A stretch of DNA of 26,017 nucleotides, taken from positions 1 to 26,017 of the forward strand of contig DQGU01000019.1 of the NCBI GenBank assembly GCA_003524565.1. The letters run 5' to 3'. A model generated the notes under the pieces. The model worked only from the letters and a program-made list of their open reading frames with translations. It made no database searches and was not told where the DNA came from. The position numbers and the translations under genes were made by a program. This DNA is from Rhodospirillaceae bacterium. GTDB taxonomy: Bacteria; Pseudomonadota; Alphaproteobacteria; Micavibrionales; UBA2020. Shown here piece by piece: positions 15,991 to 22,959 of the stretch (positions are counted from its first letter, which is position 1; each line of letters begins with the position of its first letter).

Positions 15991-17382
15991 TTACGGCGTC
16001 AGGTCGTAGGATTTGACCACCAAAACGCTCGGACCGTCCTTGCCTTTGTGCAGCTGGCCGTAAGGCTGGGGACGCACAGAGGCGAATTGGTCGAGCAGTT
16101 TGCCGACCGCTTCGTCGTAGGAACCGGCATAGCTGATATCGTTTTTCAGCTTATAGTCATAATCAATCGACCAGAAGAGCTCGACGCTTGCCGCATCGGA
16201 CCAGCTTTTCAGCGTGTCGCGCAGGGTGGCGCCTTTGGCACCCGCCCAAGGAGCGCCCGCTTTTTGCGGGGCGGCGGTGGATTGTTCAGCCGGCGCAACC
16301 AAAGACGTCGGCGCGGCAACCGCAGCGGCCGGCGCAGCTTCAACTGCGGCTTCGGCCTTTGCAGATTCGACTTTTGCAGCTTCAGCCGCTGCTTCCGGAG
16401 CGGGGCTCATCGCTTCCATCGGCGGCGGAACGGCGAGGTCGGCCGGCGCTTCGCTGACCGGCGATTGCGTCGCTGCGGGCGGCAGGGACGTCACGGCCAC
16501 AGGGCGCGTACCTGCAGTTTCCGGCGGATAGGACATCACGGGCTCTTTACCACTCGGCGCGGCCATGACCGAAACAGATTCCGTCTGCGCGCCCGCAGTG
16601 CGGCTTTCGCTCGCGGGGCGACTGCGGCGGATGGTCACCGGCTCGCCATGGCTGGTAACAGCTTCGGCAGAGGCGGTTTCTGCAGGCGCAGCTTCAGCTG
16701 CAACCACAGGCGCGGATTCTGCCGCAGGCGCTGCAGTCAAGGACGTCGGCGCACCGGCAGGTGCCGCAGACGCTTCGTCGGACGGCATCACGGACATGCC
16801 GTCAGCGGCGCCCGGCGGCAAAACAGCCGCATCAGTATTAAAGAAGCCGATAACAACGACGTTGCCTTGCAGTTGATAGCCAAGACCTTGCGGCGCCAGC
16901 ATGTCGTTCATGACTTGCTGCCAAGGCTTGCCACCTTCCCACGAAACCATCACACCCGGATTGACGCCGGGCGCGAAAGAAAACTGGTGACCGGCAGGCG
17001 CAACTTGCTGAAGCGCGATGACCAGCGGCAGGTCGCGGCCGAAACCGGCGACAACATCCGTCGGCGCGGCGGCGGGGGCAGGCGCTGCAGCTGCAGGCGT
17101 AAAGGGCGCGAGCGCGGGGCTGACAGATTCCGCATCGACAGCGGCGACAGGTGCTGCGGGGGCGGCAGGCGCAGGGGCGGCGGTGCCGTCCCATGCCGTC
17201 ACGGGCGCAAGACCTGACATATCATTTTGTACAGGCGCAGGGGCGGCCTGACGCACGGGCGGTTCCAGCGGGCCGCGCCATTCGAAACCGGCCTGTGCCG
17301 GAGAGCTGAAGCAAAGAAGCGCGACGCCCGAAACCGTGAGGGCGCGGCCAAAAAACTGCTTGAACGAAGGCGTGTGTGTCAT
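15991..17382 (-). CDS. Exported protein with two TcpQ/secretin-N0-like domains
   Basis: The start at 17382 gives a signal peptide (ALTVSGVALLCFSSPAQAG); the longer frame from 17478 adds 32 residues of no visible use. The mature protein (463 residues with signal) has a first small alpha/beta domain at about 113-180 (DLPLVIALQQVAPAGHQFSF, PGVMVSWEGGKPWQQVMNDM, YQLQGNVVVIG). A roughly 200-residue Ala/Pro/Glu/Ser-rich linker follows. The C-terminal domain (GATLRDTLKSWSDAASVELF, then ISYAGSYDEAVGKLLDQF and LVVKSYD) resembles TcpQ/PilL C-terminal domains. Such domains are related to secretin N0 folds and to DotD, and dock outer-membrane rings. It probably bridges peptidoglycan or the outer-membrane complex of the type IVB machine. 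It sits between icmT and the four-paralog run. Confidence 0.75.
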   Translation of the reverse strand: MTHTPSFKQFFGRALTVSGVALLCFSSPAQAGFEWRGPLEPPVRQAAPAPVQNDMSGLAPVTAWDGTAAPAPAAPAAPVAAVDAESVSPALAPFTPAAAAPAPAAAPTDVVAGFGRDLPLVIALQQVAPAGHQFSFAPGVNPGVMVSWEGGKPWQQVMNDMLAPQGLGYQLQGNVVVIGFFNTDAAVLPPGAADGMSVMPSDEASAAPAGAPTSLTAAPAAESAPVVAAEAAPAETASAEAVTSHGEPVTIRRSRPASESRTAGAQTESVSVMAAPSGKEPVMSYPPETAGTRPVAVTSLPPAATQSPVSEAPADLAVPPPMEAMSPAPEAAAEAAKVESAKAEAAVEAAPAAAVAAPTSLVAPAEQSTAAPQKAGAPWAGAKGATLRDTLKSWSDAASVELFWSIDYDYKLKNDISYAGSYDEAVGKLLDQFASVRPQPYGQLHKGKDGPSVLVVKSYDLTP

Positions 17383-17431
17383 CGTAATGTCCCGCTGTGT
17401 GTGCCTGTGGCGTGTGAAATCGGATGTATCG

Positions 17432-17460
17432 TTTATAGCCCTAAAATCCGGTGAAAACAA
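17432..17460 (-). promoter_or_regulatory. Possible sigma-70 promoter before the TcpQ-like gene
   Basis: Minus strand: TTGTTT, 17-bp spacer, TATAAA (-10 is 5/6; -35 is weak). It lies in the 129-bp gap after icmT. The start would be near 17425, about 43 nt before the ATG. It would let the TcpQ-like gene and paralogs be expressed apart from dotDCB-icmT. Confidence 0.4.
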
Positions 17461-17511
17461 CAGTCTGTCGGACGTCATCGCGCGCTTGCGATAACATCCC
17501 CGCGGCGGCCG

Positions 17512-17817
17512 TCAGGAACCGGTATCCTGCAGCTTACGGCGGCGTGTCCAAATCCAGCCCGGACGCTTGGTGCCGATAAACCAGACGCGCAGCGAACGCA
17601 TCGCGGCCGGAAACGACAAGCCCCTGCGCTCGAGCAGATAGAAAATCATCAGCATCAAAACCAGCAGGCAGAGCGTCCAGATACGGAAATGCACCAAAAG
17701 CAGCGCCACGAAAATACCCGCGCGCGCATCGAAGCTGAAAAAGCGCACGGTTTTCATCGTATTGCGCCAGTGCCAGCCCCGGCCTTCGTCTTCAGCCTGC
17801 TTCTTATTGTCTGCCAT
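17512..17817 (-). CDS. icmT: IcmT/TraK-family inner-membrane protein of the type IVB system
   Basis: The 101-residue protein fits the IcmT pattern: GWHWRNTMKTVRFFSFDARA (14-33), a hydrophobic region of one or two passes (GIFVALLLVHFRIWTLCLLV and LMLMIFYLLE, about 34-63), then RRGLSFPAAMRSLRVWFIGT with a basic tail. Legionella IcmT and IncI TraK are small membrane proteins needed for a functional Dot/Icm or conjugation apparatus. The ATG lies 3 nt after the dotB stop, so translation is coupled. The dotB-icmT order equals traJ-traK in IncI plasmids, whereas in Legionella these genes are apart. The assignment rests on both sequence pattern and context. Confidence 0.8.
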   Translation of the reverse strand: MADNKKQAEDEGRGWHWRNTMKTVRFFSFDARAGIFVALLLVHFRIWTLCLLVLMLMIFYLLERRGLSFPAAMRSLRVWFIGTKRPGWIWTRRRKLQDTGS

Positions 17818-17820
17818 GGA

Positions 17821-19023
17821 TTAGTGCCCCCCCGCCTCGGTCTCTGTCTCGTCGTCCGCGCCTTCCTGTTTCGTACCTTGTTTATAAATCAGGTAGTGGC
17901 GTTTTTCGATGAGACCGGCGTCGTAGGCATCCTTGGCCGCTTTTTCCATGGTCTTGCCGTATTTCGGCACCATTTGCATAAGCTCAAGCGGCCATTGGTC
18001 GAAGGTCAGGCTGAGCAGACGTTCACGGATTTCTTCGGTAAACGGCATATATTCGCGCAGCGCCACGCGGCCGCCGCCGATTTTCGGCACCAGCGTTTGC
18101 GTCACCACCATGCGAATGGTTTCCATCAGGGCGAAGGCACGCTCCGTACGCTCCGACGGCTCGAAGGTCGAGACCATGCGTCGGATGGTTGCGGCAACAC
18201 CTGTGGTGTGAACCGTGGCGTAAACCGTGTGACCGGTCTGGCCGGCTTCGATAGCGGCGGAAATGGTTTCGCGGTCACGCGCTTCACCCACCAGAATGAT
18301 TTCGGGCTTGCGGCGCAGCGCGTTTCGAACGCCCGCGGCGAACGACGGCAGGTGGCGCGGAATTTCCGACTGCGCCACCAGCGAGCGTTTGGCCTGAATG
18401 GTGTCGTAGGTAAATTCAATCGGCGCTTCGTAGGTCAGCATCTTGCCGCAACCGTGCAAGCTTTCGATAAGCATGCGGTTGCCCGCCGCCAGCAGCGTCG
18501 ATTTGCCCGAACCCGTCGGCCCCGTGACCAGCACGAGACCCTGACGCGGTTTCCAGTTGGCGATGATTTCCGCTTCGATGTTCAGCTGTTTCATTGTCGG
18601 CGGCGCGGAGGGCAGCGTACGCATCGTGACCTGCACGCCGTCGCGGCCGTCAGCCAGAATAGCTGTCATGTTCACACGGAAACGGGTACGGGTGAAACGG
18701 TCGGTCATGACCTCGTAGGACAAGTCGATGTCCGCACCGCCCGCCAGAATGGCGAGCGCTTCCGTACCGTAAAGCTTGACAAGAACTGCCGCCATATCCG
18801 CCGCGTCAAGCGCGCGGTAGGTCGAGGGGTAAAGCGTACCGTAAATCTCGCTGAAAACCGGACGGTTGGACTGGAAAGTAATGTCCGAAGCGCCTTTTTT
18901 CACGCACCACAGCAGGAACGGGTCGATATGATGCTCGAGAAAACGGTCGGGTTCAGCCGGCCATGTCTCCTTGAGGTCATCGACGCCCCGTTTAAGGAGA
19001 CTTACCGGTCTGCCGGCTTCCAT
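17821..19023 (-). CDS. dotB: Type IVB secretion ATPase DotB (TraJ/PilT-like)
   Basis: DotB is the cytoplasmic hexameric ATPase that powers the Dot/Icm channel. From the ATG at 19023 the protein has 400 residues, close to the family's usual 380. It has an N-terminal PAS-like region with DPFLLWCVKKGASDITFQSN, Walker A GPTGSGKST (168-176), an Asp-box equivalent LTYEAPIEFTYD, Walker B IILVGEARD (242-250) and a His box TGHTVYATVHTT (264-275). The open frame extends 96 codons further upstream, but that stretch is Arg-rich, overlaps dotC and looks non-coding. AGGTG precedes the chosen ATG, which overlaps the dotC end by 22 nt. The Glu/Asp-rich tail is unusual. PilT-type retraction ATPases are related, but flanking dotC and icmT settle the call. 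Confidence 0.93.
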   Translation of the reverse strand: MEAGRPVSLLKRGVDDLKETWPAEPDRFLEHHIDPFLLWCVKKGASDITFQSNRPVFSEIYGTLYPSTYRALDAADMAAVLVKLYGTEALAILAGGADIDLSYEVMTDRFTRTRFRVNMTAILADGRDGVQVTMRTLPSAPPTMKQLNIEAEIIANWKPRQGLVLVTGPTGSGKSTLLAAGNRMLIESLHGCGKMLTYEAPIEFTYDTIQAKRSLVAQSEIPRHLPSFAAGVRNALRRKPEIILVGEARDRETISAAIEAGQTGHTVYATVHTTGVAATIRRMVSTFEPSERTERAFALMETIRMVVTQTLVPKIGGGRVALREYMPFTEEIRERLLSLTFDQWPLELMQMVPKYGKTMEKAAKDAYDAGLIEKRHYLIYKQGTKQEGADDETETEAGGH

Positions 19024-20162
19024 AGTTCTGCACCTGTCAGGAATTGCGAGGGGCCGGTGATGCGCAGCGCGCGGTCGCCGACACGCATTTCGTTGCCGCC
19101 ACCGGTCACGCCGCGGTCTTCGTGCAGCGCATAGGGTTGGGAAATCTTGCCTTCGGCCAACAGCAGGCGATAACGCACCATACCGTTGTAATCCGCGCTG
19201 AGCTGCGCGAGGCCGGTTTCGAAAGCCTCTTCCGCCTGAATGAAGCCGGCATCCCAGCCGTCTTTCACCCAACCGTTCCACTCGCCCTGCTCTTTGGCGT
19301 TTTTCGGCCACAGAACGCGCGGCGGCGGCGTGATTTCGGATTCATAGTACATCACCAGATACTGGCGCCAGTTGCGCGCCGTCGGCACGATTTTCGCCTG
19401 CTGGTTGATTTTGAGAACCTGATCGGCAACAGCCGCTTCGACGCCACCTTCGGTAATCACCATCGCGCCGATGGATTCTTTGACAATCGGCGGCTCGATA
19501 AGCAGACCCGAAGGCGCTTTCACGAGCAGGGGACGGAAATCGAATACTTTGTCGAGCACACGCTCGTAACCGCCGAGGCGCTCCAGAATCTGGAAGTTGC
19601 GCTTGGCAAGGCCGCCGCGCGCGCCGTAGGACAGCGCCGCTTCGCGCTGCGCATCGCGGCGCATATCGAGGGCGATTTCCTTGGAAATCAAATCATCCAC
19701 GATTTCGGGCGTGGTGCCATGGGTTTTATGCACCTGCTGGAGGCTGCTCAGCTCCGGCGGTGTTTGGATTTTATCGAGCGGGTTGATTTCCGGCTCTTGC
19801 GGTTTGATGCCGAAAAGGTCGATGCTGGAGCGCGCTTCATCCGCAAGCTTGCCCGCTTTGTAAGCCGGGCTTTCAGGGTCGAGAATATCGCCCGTGTAGT
19901 TGCCGCCGCCAAAACCTGCATCTGCCTGCACGCCCGGAACGCCCTGCATCGGCGCCTGGCCGTAGGGCGTGCTGGGCACTTGCTGCATCGGGAAGGGTGA
20001 GGCACCCGCACTTGCGGCTGCCGCCTGCTGGTCGGCAAGCGCCTGCGCCAGTGCATCGGGCGTCAGTTGCTGGCCTTGCGCCTGCGCGCCGGCGGAAAAC
20101 GCCGTCAGCAGCGCCGCGGTGCAAAGACCGAGAAAAACGCGGGACAAAAGCGGACGATTCAT
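19002..20162 (-). CDS. dotC: Type IVB outer-membrane-complex protein DotC (TraI-like)
   Basis: The DotC signature is clear: MRRDAQREAALSYGARGGLA then KRNFQIL, RPLLVKAPSGLLIEPPIVKE, NWRQYLVMYYE, WNGWVKDGWDAGFIQAEEAF then ETGLAQLSADYNGMVRYRLL. In Legionella DotC is a lipoprotein that, with DotD, brings DotH to the outer membrane. Here the start at 20162 (AAGG 6 nt upstream, 10 nt after the dotD stop) gives an ordinary signal peptide ending SAGAQAQG with no convincing lipobox, so this DotC may not be lipidated. A roughly 55-residue Gln/Ala/Pro-rich segment follows the signal. The 386-residue length is longer than the roughly 300 of Legionella, mainly from that segment. It overlaps dotB. Confidence 0.93.
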   Translation of the reverse strand: MNRPLLSRVFLGLCTAALLTAFSAGAQAQGQQLTPDALAQALADQQAAAASAGASPFPMQQVPSTPYGQAPMQGVPGVQADAGFGGGNYTGDILDPESPAYKAGKLADEARSSIDLFGIKPQEPEINPLDKIQTPPELSSLQQVHKTHGTTPEIVDDLISKEIALDMRRDAQREAALSYGARGGLAKRNFQILERLGGYERVLDKVFDFRPLLVKAPSGLLIEPPIVKESIGAMVITEGGVEAAVADQVLKINQQAKIVPTARNWRQYLVMYYESEITPPPRVLWPKNAKEQGEWNGWVKDGWDAGFIQAEEAFETGLAQLSADYNGMVRYRLLLAEGKISQPYALHEDRGVTGGGNEMRVGDRALRITGPSQFLTGAELWKPADR

Positions 20163-20172
20163 CGCCTTAAAC

Positions 20173-20661
20173 TTAACCACCGGAAACAGGCGCATAGTTC
20201 AACTCCACAACACGTTGATCGGGATCGACGACGATATTGGCGCGCAGACCTGCTTGCAGGCCGAGGTCGCGCAGAACTTCGACAACCGATTTCTGTTTGG
20301 CCTGTACGTTGACGACCAGCGGCGCAGGCGGTTCATCGCCGTTAACCTGAAATTCGTAGCCGGCGCGGTCGGCAAGGCGTTTGGCGATGGGCTCAATCGG
20401 GCCCGCCCAGTCAACCGATACCGTGCGGCGCAATTCCTGCGGCGCGTAGGGTGCAGCCTGCACCGAAACGCCGGGGTTGCGCGCCTGTTCGACCGACGCG
20501 AGGGTTTGCAGTGCGGAGGAAGCTTTATCAACGGCGGCTGCAAGACGCAGGCTCACCGGGTCGGGAGAAGCGACCATCTGGTGGTCAATCTTTGCAGCCG
20601 GTGCGCATGCCGAAAGAGCGAGCAGAGCCGCGCCACCGATAAAAGAAATCTTTTTGTTCAT
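20173..20661 (-). CDS. dotD: Type IVB outer-membrane lipoprotein DotD (TraH-like)
   Basis: The start at 20661 yields a lipoprotein signal (MNKKISFIGGAALLALSAC) with lipobox LSAC and Cys19 as the lipidated residue. The open frame starts 29 codons earlier, but those residues would bury the signal. The mature part has a helical spacer (LRLAAAVDKASSALQTLASV) and a C-terminal N0-like alpha/beta domain: VDWAGPIEPIAKRLADRAGY, NVQAKQKSVVEVLRDLGLQA, VVDPDQRVVELNY. DotD from Legionella has a secretin N0-type fold and joins DotC and DotH in the outer-membrane ring. The length (162) matches the family. It precedes dotC by 10 nt, and a candidate promoter lies in the 173-bp gap upstream. Confidence 0.9.
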   Translation of the reverse strand: MNKKISFIGGAALLALSACAPAAKIDHQMVASPDPVSLRLAAAVDKASSALQTLASVEQARNPGVSVQAAPYAPQELRRTVSVDWAGPIEPIAKRLADRAGYEFQVNGDEPPAPLVVNVQAKQKSVVEVLRDLGLQAGLRANIVVDPDQRVVELNYAPVSGG

Positions 20662-20713
20662 GAGAATTGTTCCATCACTGCCCGAAAAAAGGGAAACACG
20701 TTTGCGTGGACTG

Positions 20714-20741
20714 ATTTTAAACATTTTCAATCGCAATGCAA
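20714..20741 (-). promoter_or_regulatory. Possible promoter for dotDCB-icmT
   Basis: Minus strand: TTGCAT, 16-bp spacer, TAAAAT (-10 is 5/6; -35 is poor). It lies in the AT-rich half of the 173-bp gap between the transglycosylase gene and dotD, about 45 nt upstream of the dotD ATG. The spacing is acceptable but the -35 is weak. Confidence 0.35.
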
Positions 20742-20834
20742 ACGGCATGCTACTGTTTTCAACATTTTCTGGCCGCTATCTGGAAAAGACGGCCGAAAGG
20801 ACAAGAGGCAGATACCAGAACTCCGGCAAAGCGC

Positions 20835-21299
20835 TCAGCCCGGCTTGCGGCGCGCCTGCTGGCGCTGCACGGCAGTCACAAGGTCGTCGGGGCTGCGCAC
20901 CAGACGATAACGCTGCATGGCGTCCATGACCTTGGCGCGGTATTTGCCGCCCAGGTGCGGGGTCGCGGAATGGTAATAGGCGATGCCCTGATAAAGGCTG
21001 CCGGTCTGGTTTATCTTTTTGCGTAAAATCCATGTACCGACGCCGATGTTGACGCAAGCATCGTCGCGCACAAGGCGGTGGGCGGTTTCACGCGGCACGC
21101 CCCAGTGACGCGCCAGTTCGGGCATCCATATCGTATTAATCTGCATGGGGCCGAGGTCGTAGGTGTTATTGGTGTTTTTGGACGCCATGCCGATGCGCCC
21201 GCCCTCGACATGCAAAATGCCGAGAATCAGCGCCGGCGGCACGGAATACGTCTGTGCCGCCGTAAAGATGCAAACTGCCAGCGCCTGCGCCGTCATCAT
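20835..21299 (-). CDS. Lytic transglycosylase (SLT/VirB1-like)
   Basis: The 154-residue SLT-fold protein has the expected motifs: ILGILHVEGGRIGM with catalytic Glu32, NTYDLGPMQINTIWMPELAR (the GxMQIN motif), then INIGVGTWIL-like VNIGVGTWILRKK and a YHSATP segment before KYRAKVMDAMQRY. Such enzymes open peptidoglycan so that secretion machines can cross the wall. The N-terminus (MMTAQALAVCIFTAAQTYSV) is the first helix of the domain rather than a signal peptide, so export may use another route or a start I cannot see. It lies between the DsbG-like gene (48 nt) and dotD, consistent with service to the type IVB apparatus, like PilT/VirB1 in other systems. Confidence 0.85.
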   Translation of the reverse strand: MMTAQALAVCIFTAAQTYSVPPALILGILHVEGGRIGMASKNTNNTYDLGPMQINTIWMPELARHWGVPRETAHRLVRDDACVNIGVGTWILRKKINQTGSLYQGIAYYHSATPHLGGKYRAKVMDAMQRYRLVRSPDDLVTAVQRQQARRKPG

Positions 21300-21347
21300 G
21301 GATGGTCTGTTCCTAACTCTCGTCTATCTTTCGTCCGCTGGCGGCTG

Positions 21348-22250
21348 TCAGTTCCGCGCCAGTTCCGATTCGAGCAGCATCATATTTGACGGCTTGCCCG
21401 CAATCACCGTCAGCGCACCGTTATCGGGGCGGCGGTAAATGGTGAAAGGCGTTTTGGCAAGGCCGAAGGTTTTCACCAGCTGCGTATTTGCATCAATGGC
21501 AGACAGCGAACCGTCAACCGCCTTGCCCTTGCCCAGCACTTCTTTTTTGCCGCCAATATATTCGGACCACGCTGCGGCGGGGTCTGCGCTCGACAGCAGC
21601 GCGGCGCCGCCTTCACGGTTTGCCGGCGCCTGACCGAAAGGCACGAGGCGCACTTGCAGGCGGCCTGCTTTCACCGCAGGCTCCAGCGCCTTCCAGTATT
21701 CGGTGCAATGGTCGCAGTTCACATTCATGAACATGTAAAGATACGGCACACCGTCTTTGCCGGCCTGTGCCCAGGCGGCTTTTTTCTCGACCGTGGCATA
21801 GAAACGCTCGGATTTGGAAACGGTGCTGCCCGGCTCTTCCGCGCCTGGAATGGCTTCTTGAGAGCCTTCCATTTTCGCCTTGAGCGCGTGCAGCTGGCTC
21901 ATGGTTTCAACTTCGCCCTGCGGATTGACAAGGTTGCCCAGCACCAGCCCGCCCTGCGGCGTCGTATAGGCCGTGCGCGGCGGAATGTCTTTGCGCGTCA
22001 ACAGCCAGCCATCAAGGCCGTAGGCATGGCCGATGAATTCAACCTCGCCGCCGTCGGTTTTGAATTTTTCAAGCTCGGGGTGGCGCAGCTCGTTGCCGGG
22101 CGCGGTTTGCGCGGGCACGGGCGTTTGCGCCGTCGGCGCTTTTTGCGCATGCGACATCACCGGCAAAGCCATGACCGCCAGCAAAACTGTTGCCGCGGCG
22201 ACCCGTTTGAAGACAGCCGGTTTAAATCCGCTATAGACCGTGTTTTTCAT
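21348..22250 (-). CDS. DsbG/DsbC-like periplasmic thioredoxin-fold protein
   Basis: The start at 22250 has GGGGA 9 nt upstream and gives a signal peptide (FKRVAAATVLLAVMALPVMS then HAQ). The 300-residue protein has an N-terminal region (GEVEFIGHAYGLDGWLLTRK, then PPRTAYTTPQGGLVLGNLVN) typical of DsbG/DsbC dimerisation domains. A thioredoxin-fold domain follows, with the redox pair CDHC (Cys179, Cys182) in YLYMFMNVNCDHCTEYWK, and a cis-Pro loop near KTPFTIYR. DsbC and DsbG proteins reshuffle or reduce wrong disulfides in the periplasm. As first gene of the type IVB run it is suited to fold the Cys-bearing paralog proteins downstream; this is inference from context. IncI and F-type systems also carry dedicated Dsb proteins. 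Confidence 0.85.
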   Translation of the reverse strand: MKNTVYSGFKPAVFKRVAAATVLLAVMALPVMSHAQKAPTAQTPVPAQTAPGNELRHPELEKFKTDGGEVEFIGHAYGLDGWLLTRKDIPPRTAYTTPQGGLVLGNLVNPQGEVETMSQLHALKAKMEGSQEAIPGAEEPGSTVSKSERFYATVEKKAAWAQAGKDGVPYLYMFMNVNCDHCTEYWKALEPAVKAGRLQVRLVPFGQAPANREGGAALLSSADPAAAWSEYIGGKKEVLGKGKAVDGSLSAIDANTQLVKTFGLAKTPFTIYRRPDNGALTVIAGKPSNMMLLESELARN

Positions 22251-22416
22251 CCCGAACATTCCCCGATACAAAATTCTTTATTATCGCGCCGTCACCGTCA
22301 TTTCCGGCCGCCGCGCCAAGGCTTGAGACTAGAGCATTCGCCGCGGCGCGACAATATTAACGATATTTATTCCCGCCCTATTATCTATCGCCCCCCCCCG
22401 CGGCAGGCCATTTACC

Positions 22417-22445
22417 ATTATAAACGATGGCAAGATATATTTCAT
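22417..22445 (-). promoter_or_regulatory. Sigma-70-like promoter at the head of the type IVB locus
   Basis: Minus strand: ATGAAA (4/6), 17-bp spacer, TATAAT (6/6). The start near 22410 gives a leader of about 160 nt before the DsbG-like gene. The 22251-22506 gap has no gene. It is AT-rich in its central part and also holds a run of nine or more C at 22390-22399. Confidence 0.5.
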
Positions 22446-22478
22446 AATATAAAACCGCCGCTATGCCGCGAAATCCCT

Positions 22479-22499
22479 GCGGTTTAAAGCGGAAACCGC
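22479..22499. terminator. Possible hairpin after the ankyrin pair
   Basis: GCGGTTT (22479-22485) and AAACCGC (22493-22499) form a 7-bp stem with a 7-nt loop, just past the stop at 22507. The T6 run is on the plus-strand side, so as a minus-strand terminator it is weak. It may only mark the operon end. Confidence 0.35.
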
Positions 22500-22506
22500 G
22501 CGTTTT

Positions 22507-22959
22507 TTAAAGGCGGAAACCGCCGGGGCCCTTCCCCTTTTTGCGCAAGGGCGCGGGCGGGACTTCAGGCGCCGCGTTTTCCGGCTCAGGCTCCGGTGTC
22601 TGGGCGGCAGGGTTGGCGCCGCGGTCGGGCATGGCGCTCAAAAGCAGTTTGGTGATGGCGGTGCACTCCGCCGCATTGCGCGTTTGCTTGTTCAAATCGA
22701 AGACGGTGCGGTTGCTGTTATCTTTCAAAAACAAATCCGGCTGATAGGCCAGCAGGAAACGCACCCGCGCGGAAGATTCCTTCCACACCGCGCGCATCAG
22801 CACGGTCTGCCCGTCGCTGTTGCGCGCGTTGATGTCCGCGCCTTTTTTAAAACACAAAGCCAGGCGCACGTTGAAATCCGCATGCTCCAGCGCGGAAAAC
22901 ATTTCGCTGTCCATGATACGCTGCTGTTCGCGGGTGAGCGGCGGGATGTTGCCTGTCAT
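22507..22959 (-). CDS. Small ankyrin-repeat protein with GGFRL tail
   Basis: The 150-residue protein has about two to three ankyrin repeats at 15-105: MFSALEHADFNVRLALCFKK then GADINARNSDGQTVLMRAVW, KESSARVRFLLAYQPDLFLK, DNSNRTVFDLNKQTRN. A Pro/Glu/Ala-rich linker and a basic tail RKKGKGPGGFRL follow. Ankyrin repeats bind proteins. There is no signal peptide. Its ATG overlaps the stop of the upstream ankyrin gene by 4 nt (ATGA), so they are coupled and probably paralogous. The tail matches GGGGFAL of its neighbour. Lying 257 bp from a type IVB locus, it could be a secreted substrate, as many ankyrin proteins are in Legionella and Coxiella; that is speculative. Confidence 0.78.
   Translation of the reverse strand: MTGNIPPLTREQQRIMDSEMFSALEHADFNVRLALCFKKGADINARNSDGQTVLMRAVWKESSARVRFLLAYQPDLFLKDNSNRTVFDLNKQTRNAAECTAITKLLLSAMPDRGANPAAQTPEPEPENAAPEVPPAPLRKKGKGPGGFRL

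Noticed and set aside
15943..17217. Plus-strand Arg/Gly-rich open frame of 424 codons
   Set aside because: It is antisense to the TcpQ-like gene. Arg/Gly/Cys runs come from the Ala/Pro-rich linker read backwards.
17821..19023. PilT-type pilus retraction ATPase instead of DotB
   Set aside because: The ATPase motifs are shared, but the flanking dotD, dotC and icmT genes and the lack of pilin genes favour DotB.
19024..19311. N-terminal 96-codon extension of DotB
   Set aside because: It overlaps dotC, is Arg-rich, matches nothing in DotB, and a ribosome-binding site with a better-placed ATG exists at 19023.
10495..22250. Prophage or integrative element ends
   Set aside because: No integrase, tRNA, direct att repeats or phage structural genes are visible around the secretion locus, so mobility cannot be supported from this window.
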